From NCBI GenBank assembly GCA_029880385.1, contig JAOUOM010000010.1, positions 1 to 12,808 on the forward strand: a DNA stretch of 12,808 bases. Reading direction: 5' to 3'. Below the pieces are notes generated by a model. That model ran no database searches and was not told where the DNA came from. It was given only the letters and a program-made list of their open reading frames with translations. Made by a program: the position numbers and the translations under genes. Source of the DNA: Cyclobacteriaceae bacterium (GTDB taxonomy: Bacteria > Bacteroidota > Bacteroidia > Cytophagales > Cyclobacteriaceae). The stretch's first letter is position 1; every line of letters starts with the position of its first letter. This document shows positions 1 to 6,574 of this stretch, one piece after another.

Positions 1-746
1 TGGCCTCACGCTGGGCCTACGAGGCACTGGCCGTCAGCCAGTTTAAAAACAATGCCTATACACGTGAATTTTATGAGGAAGACAAGCAAATCGCCCGTTC
101 GGAATTCAAGACCGTGTACCTGATCCCACGCCTGCAATCCGAATTGGAGTATATCAACATCCATTACAAGGAAAAAGAAAACCTGCCTGACATTACCTAT
201 CGCCTTAAAACAGTAACCAACGAACTGGAAAAAGAATTGAGCTACATTGGCAGGGACAAATTTCCCATGATCGACCTGCTCACCCCGGAAACATTTTCCT
301 ATGAAGTCTTTACAGGCACGCAGGAGTTTCTTCAAAACCTAAAGTCGTTTTACAATAAAAAGGCAAAAAATGCGGCCCAGGAAAGGGAAGAAAAACAGAC
401 GAAACAAGGCAAAGAAATCGATGAAATCCTTGCCGAAAGGGAACAATATGAAAATGAGGCCCTATCGCTGTTGGTAAAAAACACGGCAACAGAACACCGG
501 ATATTGGAAAACCGAAATGAACTGGTACAGAAAATCTATCCCATCTATATGGATCCGGAGTTTCCCGACCACCCGTTTGATTTCAGAAGCCAGTTTTACA
601 CACCCAAAAAACATATAGTGGGCCTCCAGGTCGATACATTGTATTTTAATACCCTGGTCATTTGGTTCATGTCGTTGATGCTGATGGTGTTCCTCTATTT
701 TGACTGGTTCCGTAAGATCATTTCCGGCTCAAAAGGCTCCCATTAA
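1..746 (+). CDS. ABC-type transporter-like membrane protein, C-terminal part (5' end outside window)
   Basis: The reading frame is open from the left edge (first full codon at base 3) and gives 247 residues before the stop. The gene is therefore a fragment; a GTG at 114 is internal, because the recognisable sequence begins upstream of it. The first visible residues (SRWAYEALAVSQFKNNAYT) resemble the post-transmembrane segment of large ABCG-like ABC proteins of Bacteroidota, where ATPase and ABC-2 permease are fused; this family call is from memory and moderate. Then follow a long hydrophilic, charged stretch, probably coiled coil around residues 115-175, and a single strong transmembrane helix at about 214-234 with a short basic tail. 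That fits the last membrane helix of such a transporter, with the hydrophilic part outside the membrane. No ATPase motif is visible, since that part would lie upstream. The next gene starts on the base after this stop, so the two are probably co-transcribed. Confidence 0.6.
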   Translation, partial: ASRWAYEALAVSQFKNNAYTREFYEEDKQIARSEFKTVYLIPRLQSELEYINIHYKEKENLPDITYRLKTVTNELEKELSYIGRDKFPMIDLLTPETFSYEVFTGTQEFLQNLKSFYNKKAKNAAQEREEKQTKQGKEIDEILAEREQYENEALSLLVKNTATEHRILENRNELVQKIYPIYMDPEFPDHPFDFRSQFYTPKKHIVGLQVDTLYFNTLVIWFMSLMLMVFLYFDWFRKIISGSKGSH

Positions 747-1487
747 ATGTTTTTTTTCTTTTCGAAGGCATTGGCGTTTATGCTCAACCCCATGTTTTGG
801 ATTACGGGGCTGTTGGTTGCGGCTATTTTTTCGGATAAAAAAAGAAAAACCCTGCTACTGTATACTCTGGTTGGGGTCTTTTGCTTCAGCAATCCATTTT
901 TGGCAAACCTGGCTCTGCGGGCCCTGGAAGAACCCCCGGCCCCGCTGGACAAACCCGCCGATATCGCTGTAGTCCTGACCGGCATGATCAACCCTTATGC
1001 ACGCATTGACGATCAGCTGAGTTTTGACGAAGGTGCTGACAGGATCACGGAAGCAATACGGCTGTACAAACAGGAGAAGGTGAAAAAACTGTTGATTAGT
1101 GGGGGCTTTGCCTTGTGGTCCGATGCATCCTTTACGGAAAATACGTCACTCGTACGCATCGCCATTGAATTTGGGGTAAACCCTGCGGACATTCTGATCG
1201 AAGACAAATCGCGCAACACACACGAAAATGCCCTTTTCACTGCCCAAATACTCCAAACACAGCCACAATCCCGACTCGTGTTGATTACTTCTGCTTTTCA
1301 TATGAAAAGGGCCAGTGGTTGTTTCAGGCATGAAGGCTTGTCCACGATAAACTATCCGGTGGATTTCCGGTCGGCACACTGGCTGGATGCTGGCCTGATC
1401 CCGGATGCCACTGCCCTGTCGACGTGGAGCCTTATTGCCAAAGAGGTGACAGGATTGATCGTATACCGGATAGCCGGGTACCTATAA
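747..1487 (+). CDS. YdcF family (DUF218) membrane-anchored protein
   Basis: The 246-residue protein has the DUF218/YdcF fold signature, the family of E. coli SanA, ElyC and YdcF. Two hydrophobic N-terminal segments lie at about residues 5-28 and 36-55. The DUF218 motifs then follow in order: AVVLTG (74-79), GADR (96-99), LLISGG (115-120), SRNTHENA (155-162) and LVLITSAFHMKRA (177-189). Members of the family are linked to envelope integrity and peptidoglycan-precursor or lipid-carrier steps, but the reaction is not settled, so only an envelope role is inferred. The ATG begins on the base directly after the upstream TAA, which suggests translational coupling to the ABC-type protein. No + strand terminator follows; the hairpin just downstream has its T-run on the other strand. 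Confidence 0.85.
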   Translation: MFFFFSKALAFMLNPMFWITGLLVAAIFSDKKRKTLLLYTLVGVFCFSNPFLANLALRALEEPPAPLDKPADIAVVLTGMINPYARIDDQLSFDEGADRITEAIRLYKQEKVKKLLISGGFALWSDASFTENTSLVRIAIEFGVNPADILIEDKSRNTHENALFTAQILQTQPQSRLVLITSAFHMKRASGCFRHEGLSTINYPVDFRSAHWLDAGLIPDATALSTWSLIAKEVTGLIVYRIAGYL

Positions 1488-1511
1488 AAAAAGCCGGGAC
1501 ATATGGCCGGC
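1486..1511 (-). terminator. Rho-independent terminator of the small basic protein gene
   Basis: Read on the - strand, a 5-bp GC stem (GCCGG at 1511-1507 pairing with CCGGC at 1497-1493, 9-base loop) is followed directly by seven Ts (1492-1486). It lies 30 bases past the stop of the small - strand gene. The stem is short, so efficiency is uncertain. On the + strand no T-run follows, so it should not serve YdcF. Confidence 0.55.
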
Positions 1512-1541
1512 GTAAATTTCATTCAGGAAAAACAGAAAAAA

Positions 1542-1763
1542 TTATTCTGCAGCAGCTTCAGGGGTAGCTTCGGGAGCATCTGCCTTTTTCTTGGTGGCTT
1601 TAGCCTTGGTAGCACCCGCTTTTTTTGCGAATTCTTCTTTGATTGCCTCAATATCAACATTCTTTATCACAGGCTTGGAAGAAAGCCTTTTGATGTTGGT
1701 GGTTCTTTTTTTGGACACTACTCTATTTTTTCTTCCTTTTCTTTCTAATCTGGTAACAGCCAT
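1542..1763 (-). CDS. Small very basic protein of unknown function (73 aa)
   Basis: I do not recognise a named family. The 73-residue product has two parts. Residues 1-35 are rich in Lys/Arg (MAVTRLERKGRKNR then VVSKKRTTNIKRL) and could bind nucleic acid or the ribosome. A short acidic/amphipathic stretch (VDIEAIKEEFAKK, 36-48) leads into a low-complexity Ala/Lys/Thr tail ending in ADAPEATPEAAAE. That composition resembles histone H1-like or other nucleoid or ribosome-associated small proteins; this is inference from composition only. The gene is convincing as a real CDS: it fills the space between YdcF and hisS, has a good Bacteroidota promoter (1789-1819) and is followed by a hairpin plus T-run. 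No Shine-Dalgarno sequence is seen, which is usual in this phylum. It is transcribed divergently from hisS, and the overlapping + strand frame has no recognisable content. Confidence 0.75.
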   Translation of the reverse strand: MAVTRLERKGRKNRVVSKKRTTNIKRLSSKPVIKNVDIEAIKEEFAKKAGATKAKATKKKADAPEATPEAAAE

Positions 1764-1788
1764 TGCTTAAATTGATTAATTGAAGGCG

Positions 1789-1819
1789 CAAAATTATAGG
1801 ATTATTTAGCTTTGTCCAA
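1789..1819 (-). promoter_or_regulatory. Bacteroidota-type promoter for the small basic protein gene
   Basis: On the - strand a TTG (-33 element, 1819-1817) is separated by 20 bases from TAATTTTG (1796-1789), which matches the TAnnTTTG -7 consensus exactly. The predicted transcript would start about 20 bases before the ATG. Spacing and both elements fit the phylum's housekeeping sigma factor. Confidence 0.6.
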
Positions 1820-1828
1820 CTAAATAAT
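1801..1828. repeat. Perfect 9-bp inverted repeat in the divergent promoter region
   Basis: ATTATTTAG (1801-1809) and CTAAATAAT (1820-1828) are exact reverse complements with a 10-base spacer. The dyad covers the candidate -7 box of hisS and the -33 element of the small basic protein gene. A bound regulator could therefore affect both; that function is inference. Being AT-only apart from one G/C pair, the dyad could be chance. Confidence 0.5.
1807..1814 (+). promoter_or_regulatory. Candidate -7 element for hisS
   Basis: TAGCTTTG matches the TAnnTTTG consensus exactly. It would give a transcript starting near 1821 and a leader of only about 15 bases before the GTG. The nearest upstream TTG (1780-1782) is 24 bases away, a little long for a -33 element, so the match is partial. 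Confidence 0.4.
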
Positions 1829-1835
1829 TACATAA

Positions 1836-3194
1836 GTGCAAAAACCTTCATTACCAAAAGGAACCCGTGATTTCGGGCCACAGGAATCCATCAAGCGAAA
1901 TTACCTCATCCAGGCCATTCGACAGCAGTTTGTCAAATACGGTTTTATGCCATTGGAAACACCTGCCATGGAAAACCTTTCGGTTTTGATGGGAAAATAT
2001 GGTGAAGAAGGGGATCAACTGGTTTTTAAAATCCTTAACTCCGGTGATTTCCTGAAAAAATCATCCCGTTCAGACTTTGAGAAAGGCAGCCAGCACCTGT
2101 TGCCATCCCTGGCTGAAAAAGGCCTACGCTATGACCTCACCGTGCCGCTGGCCCGCTACGTCGTAATGAACCAGCATGCCCTTACCTTTCCATTCAAACG
2201 TTATCAAATCCAACCCGTTTGGCGTGCGGATCGCCCTCAAAAGGGCCGATACCGGGAGTTTTATCAATGTGATGCCGACATAATTGGTACCCGCTCCGAC
2301 TGGAACGAAGTGGAATTGACCCTGCTCCTGCACGATGTGTTTGAAAGCCTGAAACTCCGTGACTTTGTTTTGAAGATAAATCATCGCGACGTACTCTTTG
2401 CCATGGCAGCAGCATCGGGAATGTCCGGACGGGAAATAGATTTCTGTGTGGTTCTCGATAAACTGGACAAGATTGGCGAACCCGCCGTACTCGAGGAAAT
2501 GGCATCCAAAGGGGGAAATACCCACAAACTAAAGGAATTTCTGGATTTGCTTGCCGGCACTACTTCATCGGTCGAGCGACTAAAAAAAATGGGGGAACAA
2601 CTACCCGCCAGCAAGGGAATTGAGCAGCTTCTGGCCTATTTCTCACAACTGGAGGCATTCTCTGATCGTCAATTTAAAATCGAACTGGATTTTAGCCTGG
2701 CCAGGGGCCTTACCTATTACACCGGGATGATCTTTGAAGTAAAGCCCACTTCTGTGAAAATGGGAAGCATCTGTGGGGGTGGTCGTTACGACAACCTGAC
2801 AGGCGTTTTTGGATTGCCTGACGTTTCCGGTATTGGCATCTCGTTTGGTCTGGATCGTATCTACGACGTACTGGAAGAGCTTCAGCTTTTTCCGGAAAGT
2901 ACACAACAGACAACCACCGTCCTGATCACACATTTCGATCAGGAATCGTTCGGGCATGGAAAAAAAATGGTTGAAAAACTACGAAAAGAAGGCCTGCCCT
3001 GTGACCTGTACCCGGAGCCGGGAAAAATAAAAAAACAATTCAATTACGCCAATAAACTTAACATTCCCTACGTAATCACCATCGGTAGTGAGGAAATCAC
3101 CACCGAAAAATATCCGTTCAAAGAAATGTCAACCGGCCATCAGGCTAGCCTGACACTTGATCAGATCATAAGCCGCCTCAAAGGGAATGACTAA
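1836..3194 (+). CDS. hisS: Histidyl-tRNA synthetase
   Basis: This cytoplasmic class II synthetase charges tRNA-His with histidine using ATP. The 452-residue length is normal for bacteria. The N-terminal signature PKGTRDF is at 7-13. Motif 2 lies at about 121-151 (QPVWRADRPQKGRYREFYQ), with the tRNA/ATP-contacting arginines intact. The histidine-binding HisA box LARGLTYYTG is at 288-297, including the conserved Arg290. The GGGRYDNL element is at 314-321 and motif 3 at 331-342 (GIGISFGLDR). The last ~95 residues form the anticodon-binding domain. The start is GTG: it places the protein at the family's usual N-terminus (MQKPSLPKGTRDF), and no in-frame ATG exists nearby upstream. It is transcribed divergently from the small basic protein gene, and the CHU_C gene follows closely, possibly in the same transcript. 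Confidence 0.96.
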   Translation: MQKPSLPKGTRDFGPQESIKRNYLIQAIRQQFVKYGFMPLETPAMENLSVLMGKYGEEGDQLVFKILNSGDFLKKSSRSDFEKGSQHLLPSLAEKGLRYDLTVPLARYVVMNQHALTFPFKRYQIQPVWRADRPQKGRYREFYQCDADIIGTRSDWNEVELTLLLHDVFESLKLRDFVLKINHRDVLFAMAAASGMSGREIDFCVVLDKLDKIGEPAVLEEMASKGGNTHKLKEFLDLLAGTTSSVERLKKMGEQLPASKGIEQLLAYFSQLEAFSDRQFKIELDFSLARGLTYYTGMIFEVKPTSVKMGSICGGGRYDNLTGVFGLPDVSGIGISFGLDRIYDVLEELQLFPESTQQTTTVLITHFDQESFGHGKKMVEKLRKEGLPCDLYPEPGKIKKQFNYANKLNIPYVITIGSEEITTEKYPFKEMSTGHQASLTLDQIISRLKGND

Positions 3195-3215
3195 AATTGA
3201 CCATTTCACGTTATC

Positions 3216-4832
3216 TTGTCTGTGCATCATGAATTGAATCGTTTGAGGCTATTTGGTACGTTGTGGTTATTTGCTGCTTTCGTTTCCTACGGACAGGTAG
3301 AAAGTGTGCATCATCGCTTTTCTGTCCCCTACGCAAGGGGGTGTAGTCCTTTTACCGTCCACCTGCAGGAACACGACAGCCTGGGAAATATCGCCCGCAC
3401 GTATGTATATGAGCCCGGGGCTACCGAAACATCCGATACCTTTTACACATATACCCAACCTGGTATCTTCCAGATAGTCCAGTTAGTCGGAATAGATGTA
3501 ATACCAAAATTTGACACCCTCACCGTGGAGGTTTTGGCACCGAAGCCTCCTCTATACGAATATTCCTACTGTGACACCAATCAGGTGTTTTTTTCCCTAA
3601 AAGACGACTACTATGATTCGTTCCGCATAAAGTCGTCAGTGGACAGTCTCGTTTTCTCCCGGGGAATGACCCGGGAGTTCGTACTGAATACCGGCATTGA
3701 CCCGCAGGTAACGATTCAAGGTTTTTTTGACCATGCGGAAGCCAACTGCGGTGAATATACCGTGGGGATCAACCCACAGCTGCCGGCAAATGACCTGGTG
3801 ATCCGCGATTTCAATATCAATTATGAATGTGACGACCAGGTATCCCTTTCCGTGTACTATCAGTCCAACCCACATCATTACTATGAAGTACTATTAGATA
3901 CCCTGATCCTGTACCGTGGCATTTTACCAGCAGACAGTATCTCTTTTTCCGGTATAGCATGGCAATCCGGTACAGATCAGGCATGCATGGCCATTCGCAC
4001 ACTCTCCCCCTGCACCAATACCACCTTATTTGAGAAGACATCGTGCAAATCGTTTCCGGGAGGTATCTCCGGAATAGAAAATGCCTACTCCACGTACCAG
4101 GGCACAGACATCCGTATTTTCTTCACCCCTTCCGGACAGGGGAAATTTGAATTAAAAAAATGGACAGGCAATACCCTTCTCGCTACGTTTGACAATATCA
4201 AAAGTGGCTTTACGGATGTTTCGGTATACAATACCCGCCAATACCACTATGTCCTCGCTTTTGTACCTGATTGTGGCAGTGCCGCACAATCCGTCGATCT
4301 TAGCCCTCCCCACCTGCGGGCAAAACGCCTGGACATCAATCGATACCGGGTCAGCTGGGATAGTGCGACGATGAGCGCGAACCTGTCGTCCGCCTATGTT
4401 TTCACCATTGAGGGTGCGGGTACGTCTGCGTCCACGCCGGTCAACTCACACACATTTGACACCAATCTTGTGAGCGAATATGGTATTTCCCAAATAGTAA
4501 AGGTGCAGACTGCCGATTCAGTGATCCAATCAAATGAGCTCATACTACCCTTTGAACACATCGTTTATATCCCCGATGCATTTACGCCCAATGATGATGG
4601 ACTAAATGATCGACTTGAACTGTTTGGCCTGCCGACAGAAAAATTTTCATTGAAAATATTTAACAAATGGGGCGAGATGGTTTTTGAAACAAATGACCAA
4701 AACAAAATGTGGGACGGCAGGCTGAAAAACCGGCACATTGTGGAAGGGGTCTATGTCTATTCCCTGGAATTTTATGATCAGGAAGGTGAATTATACCACC
4801 AACGAGGTAGTTTTGTAGTGTTACGCAAATAA
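3216..4832 (+). CDS. Secreted protein with PKD-like region and gliding-motility-associated (CHU_C) C-terminal domain
   Basis: The protein has up to 538 residues. It starts with a signal peptide (hydrophobic core FGTLWLFAAFVSYG, about 13-26). A PKD-like beta segment follows at about 35-108 (GCSPFTVHL ... YTQPGIFQIVQLVG), then a long beta-rich region without a recognised domain. Residues ~450-538 are a gliding-motility-associated C-terminal domain (IPDAFTPNDDGLND, FNKWGEMVF, WDGRLKN, EGVYVYSLEF). This is the type B sorting signal of the type IX secretion system, so the protein is predicted to be exported across both membranes to the surface or medium; ligand and role are unknown. The start is uncertain because no in-frame ATG exists. 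TTG at 3216, GTG at 3222 and TTG at 3234 are possible; TTG 3234 gives the most compact signal peptide (MNRLRLFGTLWLF...). The stated start is the outer limit. It lies 21 bases after hisS and 11 before the EbfC gene. Confidence 0.85.
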   Translation: MSVHHELNRLRLFGTLWLFAAFVSYGQVESVHHRFSVPYARGCSPFTVHLQEHDSLGNIARTYVYEPGATETSDTFYTYTQPGIFQIVQLVGIDVIPKFDTLTVEVLAPKPPLYEYSYCDTNQVFFSLKDDYYDSFRIKSSVDSLVFSRGMTREFVLNTGIDPQVTIQGFFDHAEANCGEYTVGINPQLPANDLVIRDFNINYECDDQVSLSVYYQSNPHHYYEVLLDTLILYRGILPADSISFSGIAWQSGTDQACMAIRTLSPCTNTTLFEKTSCKSFPGGISGIENAYSTYQGTDIRIFFTPSGQGKFELKKWTGNTLLATFDNIKSGFTDVSVYNTRQYHYVLAFVPDCGSAAQSVDLSPPHLRAKRLDINRYRVSWDSATMSANLSSAYVFTIEGAGTSASTPVNSHTFDTNLVSEYGISQIVKVQTADSVIQSNELILPFEHIVYIPDAFTPNDDGLNDRLELFGLPTEKFSLKIFNKWGEMVFETNDQNKMWDGRLKNRHIVEGVYVYSLEFYDQEGELYHQRGSFVVLRK

Positions 4833-4843
4833 AAAGGACACGT

Positions 4844-5176
4844 ATGTTAGACATGATGAAAATGATGGGCAAAGCCAAAGAGGTCCAGGAAAAAATGAAA
4901 AAAGCCCAGGAAAGCCTGGGAGAATTGATCATAGAAGCCGAATCGGGTGCCGGTATGGTAACAGCCAGGGTAAATGGCAAAAAGGAGTTGCTCGACCTGA
5001 AAATTGATGACTCCCTGATCGACCCGAAGGATGCAGAAATGCTAAAAGACCTGATCGTCGCAGCCGTAAACAAGGCAATGAGTGAAGCCGACCAAAAAGC
5101 CAGGGAACATATCCAGAAAGTAACCCAGGAATTTTTACCCAATATCCCCGGATTTGATTTATCAGGGCTAGTCTGA
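4844..5176 (+). CDS. YbaB/EbfC family nucleoid-associated protein
   Basis: The 110-residue protein matches the EbfC/YbaB family in length and pattern: a Met/Lys-rich amphipathic N-terminal helix (MLDMMKMMGKAKEVQEKMKK), the conserved turn and strand AESGAGMVTARVNGKKEL (32-49), a C-terminal helix (residues ~60-97), and the short tail PNIPGFDLSG. Members are homodimeric tweezer-shaped DNA-binding proteins of the nucleoid. In many bacteria the gene sits with recR and dnaX, but here it follows a CHU_C gene. An AAAAGGA stretch ends 5 bases before the ATG, one of the few Shine-Dalgarno-like sites in the window. With only 11 bases between it and the previous stop, co-transcription with the CHU_C gene is likely. 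Confidence 0.93.
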   Translation: MLDMMKMMGKAKEVQEKMKKAQESLGELIIEAESGAGMVTARVNGKKELLDLKIDDSLIDPKDAEMLKDLIVAAVNKAMSEADQKAREHIQKVTQEFLPNIPGFDLSGLV

Positions 5177-5236
5177 CCCGGCTACAAAGGGTGCCTTCCA
5201 TCTCATAAACAAGTATCCGATAGATTTATTCATTTC

Positions 5237-6238
5237 ATGCAAAAAGTAGCAGTCGTCATCCTTAATTATAATGGAAAAACCTTTCTTCAACAGTTTTTGC
5301 CGGGCTTCCTTTCCTGCACGGAAGGGCATGAAATAATAGTTGCCGATAATGCATCAACAGACGGGTCAGCGGACTTTATACGTACAAAATTCCCGAATAT
5401 CACCCTCCTTCCATTACCGACAAACCTGGGATTTGCCGGAGGTTATAATGAAGCCCTCAGGGAGATTAAATCGGACTATTTTGCCATTGTAAACTCCGAT
5501 ATTGACGTCACTCCTCACTGGATTACACCGCTTGTGGAATTTCTAAACATGCATCCCGCATATGCCGCCTGTCAACCGAAAATTAAGTCATTTCACCAAA
5601 AAACACATTTTGAATATGCCGGGGCTGCCGGTGGCTTCATCGATTCATTGGGCTACCCCTATTGCAGGGGTCGTATTTTTGACTTGGTAGAAGCAGATAC
5701 CGGACAATACGATTTATCAACCGATGTATTTTGGACCTGCGGAGCCTGCATGCTCATACGCGCCCGGGTTTTTTGGGAAGCAGGAGGATTTGACGCTGAC
5801 TTTTTTGCCCATATGGAAGAAATCGATCTGAGCTGGAGAGTTCAGCGACTGGGATATAAACTGGCATGTCTACCCCAAAGTACCGTTTATCACGTAGGCG
5901 GAGGCACACTTTCCAAAACAAGCCCCCACAAAACCTTTTTAAATTTCCGCAATGGACTAACACTCCTGGCAAAAAACCTCCCACTTGCGCACTTCTGGAA
6001 AATCCCCTTCAGAATGGTTATGGATTGGCTGGCTGCACTAAAGTTTGTTATCGAAAACAAGCCTTCCCATAGCTGGGCTATCCTAAAAGCCCACGCCGAA
6101 TTTCTTTATTTGTTACCAAAAAATCTTAAAAAAAGAAAAAATTTTAAAGCCCCTCTCATGCCCACAAAAATCCGGTCAATTGCCTGGGCACACTTTGTTT
6201 TGGGAAAGAGAAAATACAGTGAATTGAAGCATCAGTAA
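5237..6238 (+). CDS. Family 2 glycosyltransferase (rhamnosyltransferase-like)
   Basis: The 333-residue protein is a GT-A fold, CAZy GT2-type transferase. Seen in order: the nucleotide-binding start VAVVILNYNG (4-13), VADNASTDGS (35-44), NLGFAGGYNEAL (63-74), the metal-binding motif NSDID (86-90, DxD-like) and the catalytic-region motif EEIDLSWR (194-201), followed by GYKL and the HVGGG loop. This arrangement is typical of the bacterial WcaA/rhamnosyltransferase subgroup that transfers sugars to cell-surface polysaccharides. No transmembrane segments are evident; a basic tail near 310-320 (KNLKKRKNFK) could help membrane association. Donor and acceptor cannot be told from sequence. It begins 60 bases after the EbfC gene with no clear promoter, and its last 7 bases overlap the convergent PspC gene. 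Confidence 0.9.
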   Translation: MQKVAVVILNYNGKTFLQQFLPGFLSCTEGHEIIVADNASTDGSADFIRTKFPNITLLPLPTNLGFAGGYNEALREIKSDYFAIVNSDIDVTPHWITPLVEFLNMHPAYAACQPKIKSFHQKTHFEYAGAAGGFIDSLGYPYCRGRIFDLVEADTGQYDLSTDVFWTCGACMLIRARVFWEAGGFDADFFAHMEEIDLSWRVQRLGYKLACLPQSTVYHVGGGTLSKTSPHKTFLNFRNGLTLLAKNLPLAHFWKIPFRMVMDWLAALKFVIENKPSHSWAILKAHAEFLYLLPKNLKKRKNFKAPLMPTKIRSIAWAHFVLGKRKYSELKHQ

Positions 6239-6441
6239 TACCAGAGCGAATTGTGCCTTCGTCGGTATAATTTCCTGAAATTCATGATGAAAGCCAGCCC
6301 CAGGTACAAAATTATGGGTGATCCGAAAGTAAGGAAAGAGGAATAAATAAAAAATAAACGGATGCTGGATGTCGGTATTTTCAGCTTTTCCCCCAGTCGG
6401 CTGCAAACACCAAAAGCATACTTTTCAATCATTTTCTGCAT
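6232..6441 (-). CDS. Short PspC-domain membrane protein
   Basis: The 69-residue protein is essentially one PspC domain: FGVCSRLGEKLKIPTSSIRLFFIY (written here in part; family pattern GVCxGLAxYxxxxxxxVRLxF) around residues 10-33, then a second hydrophobic stretch (SPIILYLGLAFIMNF, 41-55) and a basic tail. PspC proteins are inner-membrane proteins related to the phage-shock or envelope-stress response; in Bacteroidota short stand-alone PspC proteins are common and mostly uncharacterised. No pspA or pspB is in view. Start ATG 6441 is used; an in-frame ATG at 6432 also fits. A perfect TATCTTTG box lies upstream on the same strand. It converges with the glycosyltransferase gene, and no terminator is visible in the overlap. 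Confidence 0.8.
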   Translation of the reverse strand: MQKMIEKYAFGVCSRLGEKLKIPTSSIRLFFIYSSFLTFGSPIILYLGLAFIMNFRKLYRRRHNSLWYY

Positions 6442-6450
6442 CAGTCATAC

Positions 6451-6460
6451 TGTTATAACA
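6451..6460. repeat. Perfect 10-bp palindrome at the PspC promoter
   Basis: TGTTATAACA equals its own reverse complement. It lies just downstream of the PspC -7 box, about where transcription should start, which is a common operator position. No regulator is identified, and a 10-bp AT-rich palindrome can arise by chance. Confidence 0.35.
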
Positions 6461-6463
6461 ATG

Positions 6464-6471
6464 CAAAGATA
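6464..6471 (-). promoter_or_regulatory. Candidate -7 element for the PspC gene
   Basis: On the - strand TATCTTTG matches TAnnTTTG exactly, 22 bases before the ATG at 6441. No TTG is present at the usual -33 distance, so the promoter call rests on the -7 box alone. Confidence 0.45.
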
Positions 6472-6488
6472 ACGAATGCCTTTGTTTT

Positions 6489-6522
6489 TTGTTATTTTAC
6501 ACTTAGAGTAAAATTAATTTTT
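6489..6522 (+). promoter_or_regulatory. Candidate promoter of the OmpA/TPR lipoprotein gene
   Basis: TTG (6489-6491, within a T-rich run) is followed after 23 bases by TAATTTTT (6515-6522), one mismatch from TAnnTTTG. This would give a leader of about 45 bases before ATG 6575. The spacing is slightly long, so confidence is low. Confidence 0.3.
6494..6514. repeat. 7-bp inverted repeat upstream of the lipoprotein gene
   Basis: ATTTTAC (6494-6500) and GTAAAAT (6508-6514) are exact reverse complements around a 7-base spacer. The dyad lies between the candidate -33 and -7 elements of the lipoprotein promoter, a plausible operator position. AT-rich sequence makes a chance origin possible. Confidence 0.35.
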
Positions 6523-6574
6523 ACGTATTATTGCGGTGTATTATTCAATTTTTTCAGAAGCGAAAATTAAAACC

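Noticed and set aside
4660..5142. 160-codon open frame on the - strand across the CHU_C end and the EbfC gene
   Set aside because: Both + strand genes are clear family members, and the antisense product is low in recognisable motifs.
6115..6150. A-rich runs near the end of the glycosyltransferase as a slippage or terminator site
   Set aside because: The frame stays open and encodes a plausible basic tail; no GC-rich hairpin is present on either strand.
6176..6406. Alternative - strand frame next to PspC
   Set aside because: It overlaps the PspC frame, which has the family pattern; this frame has none.
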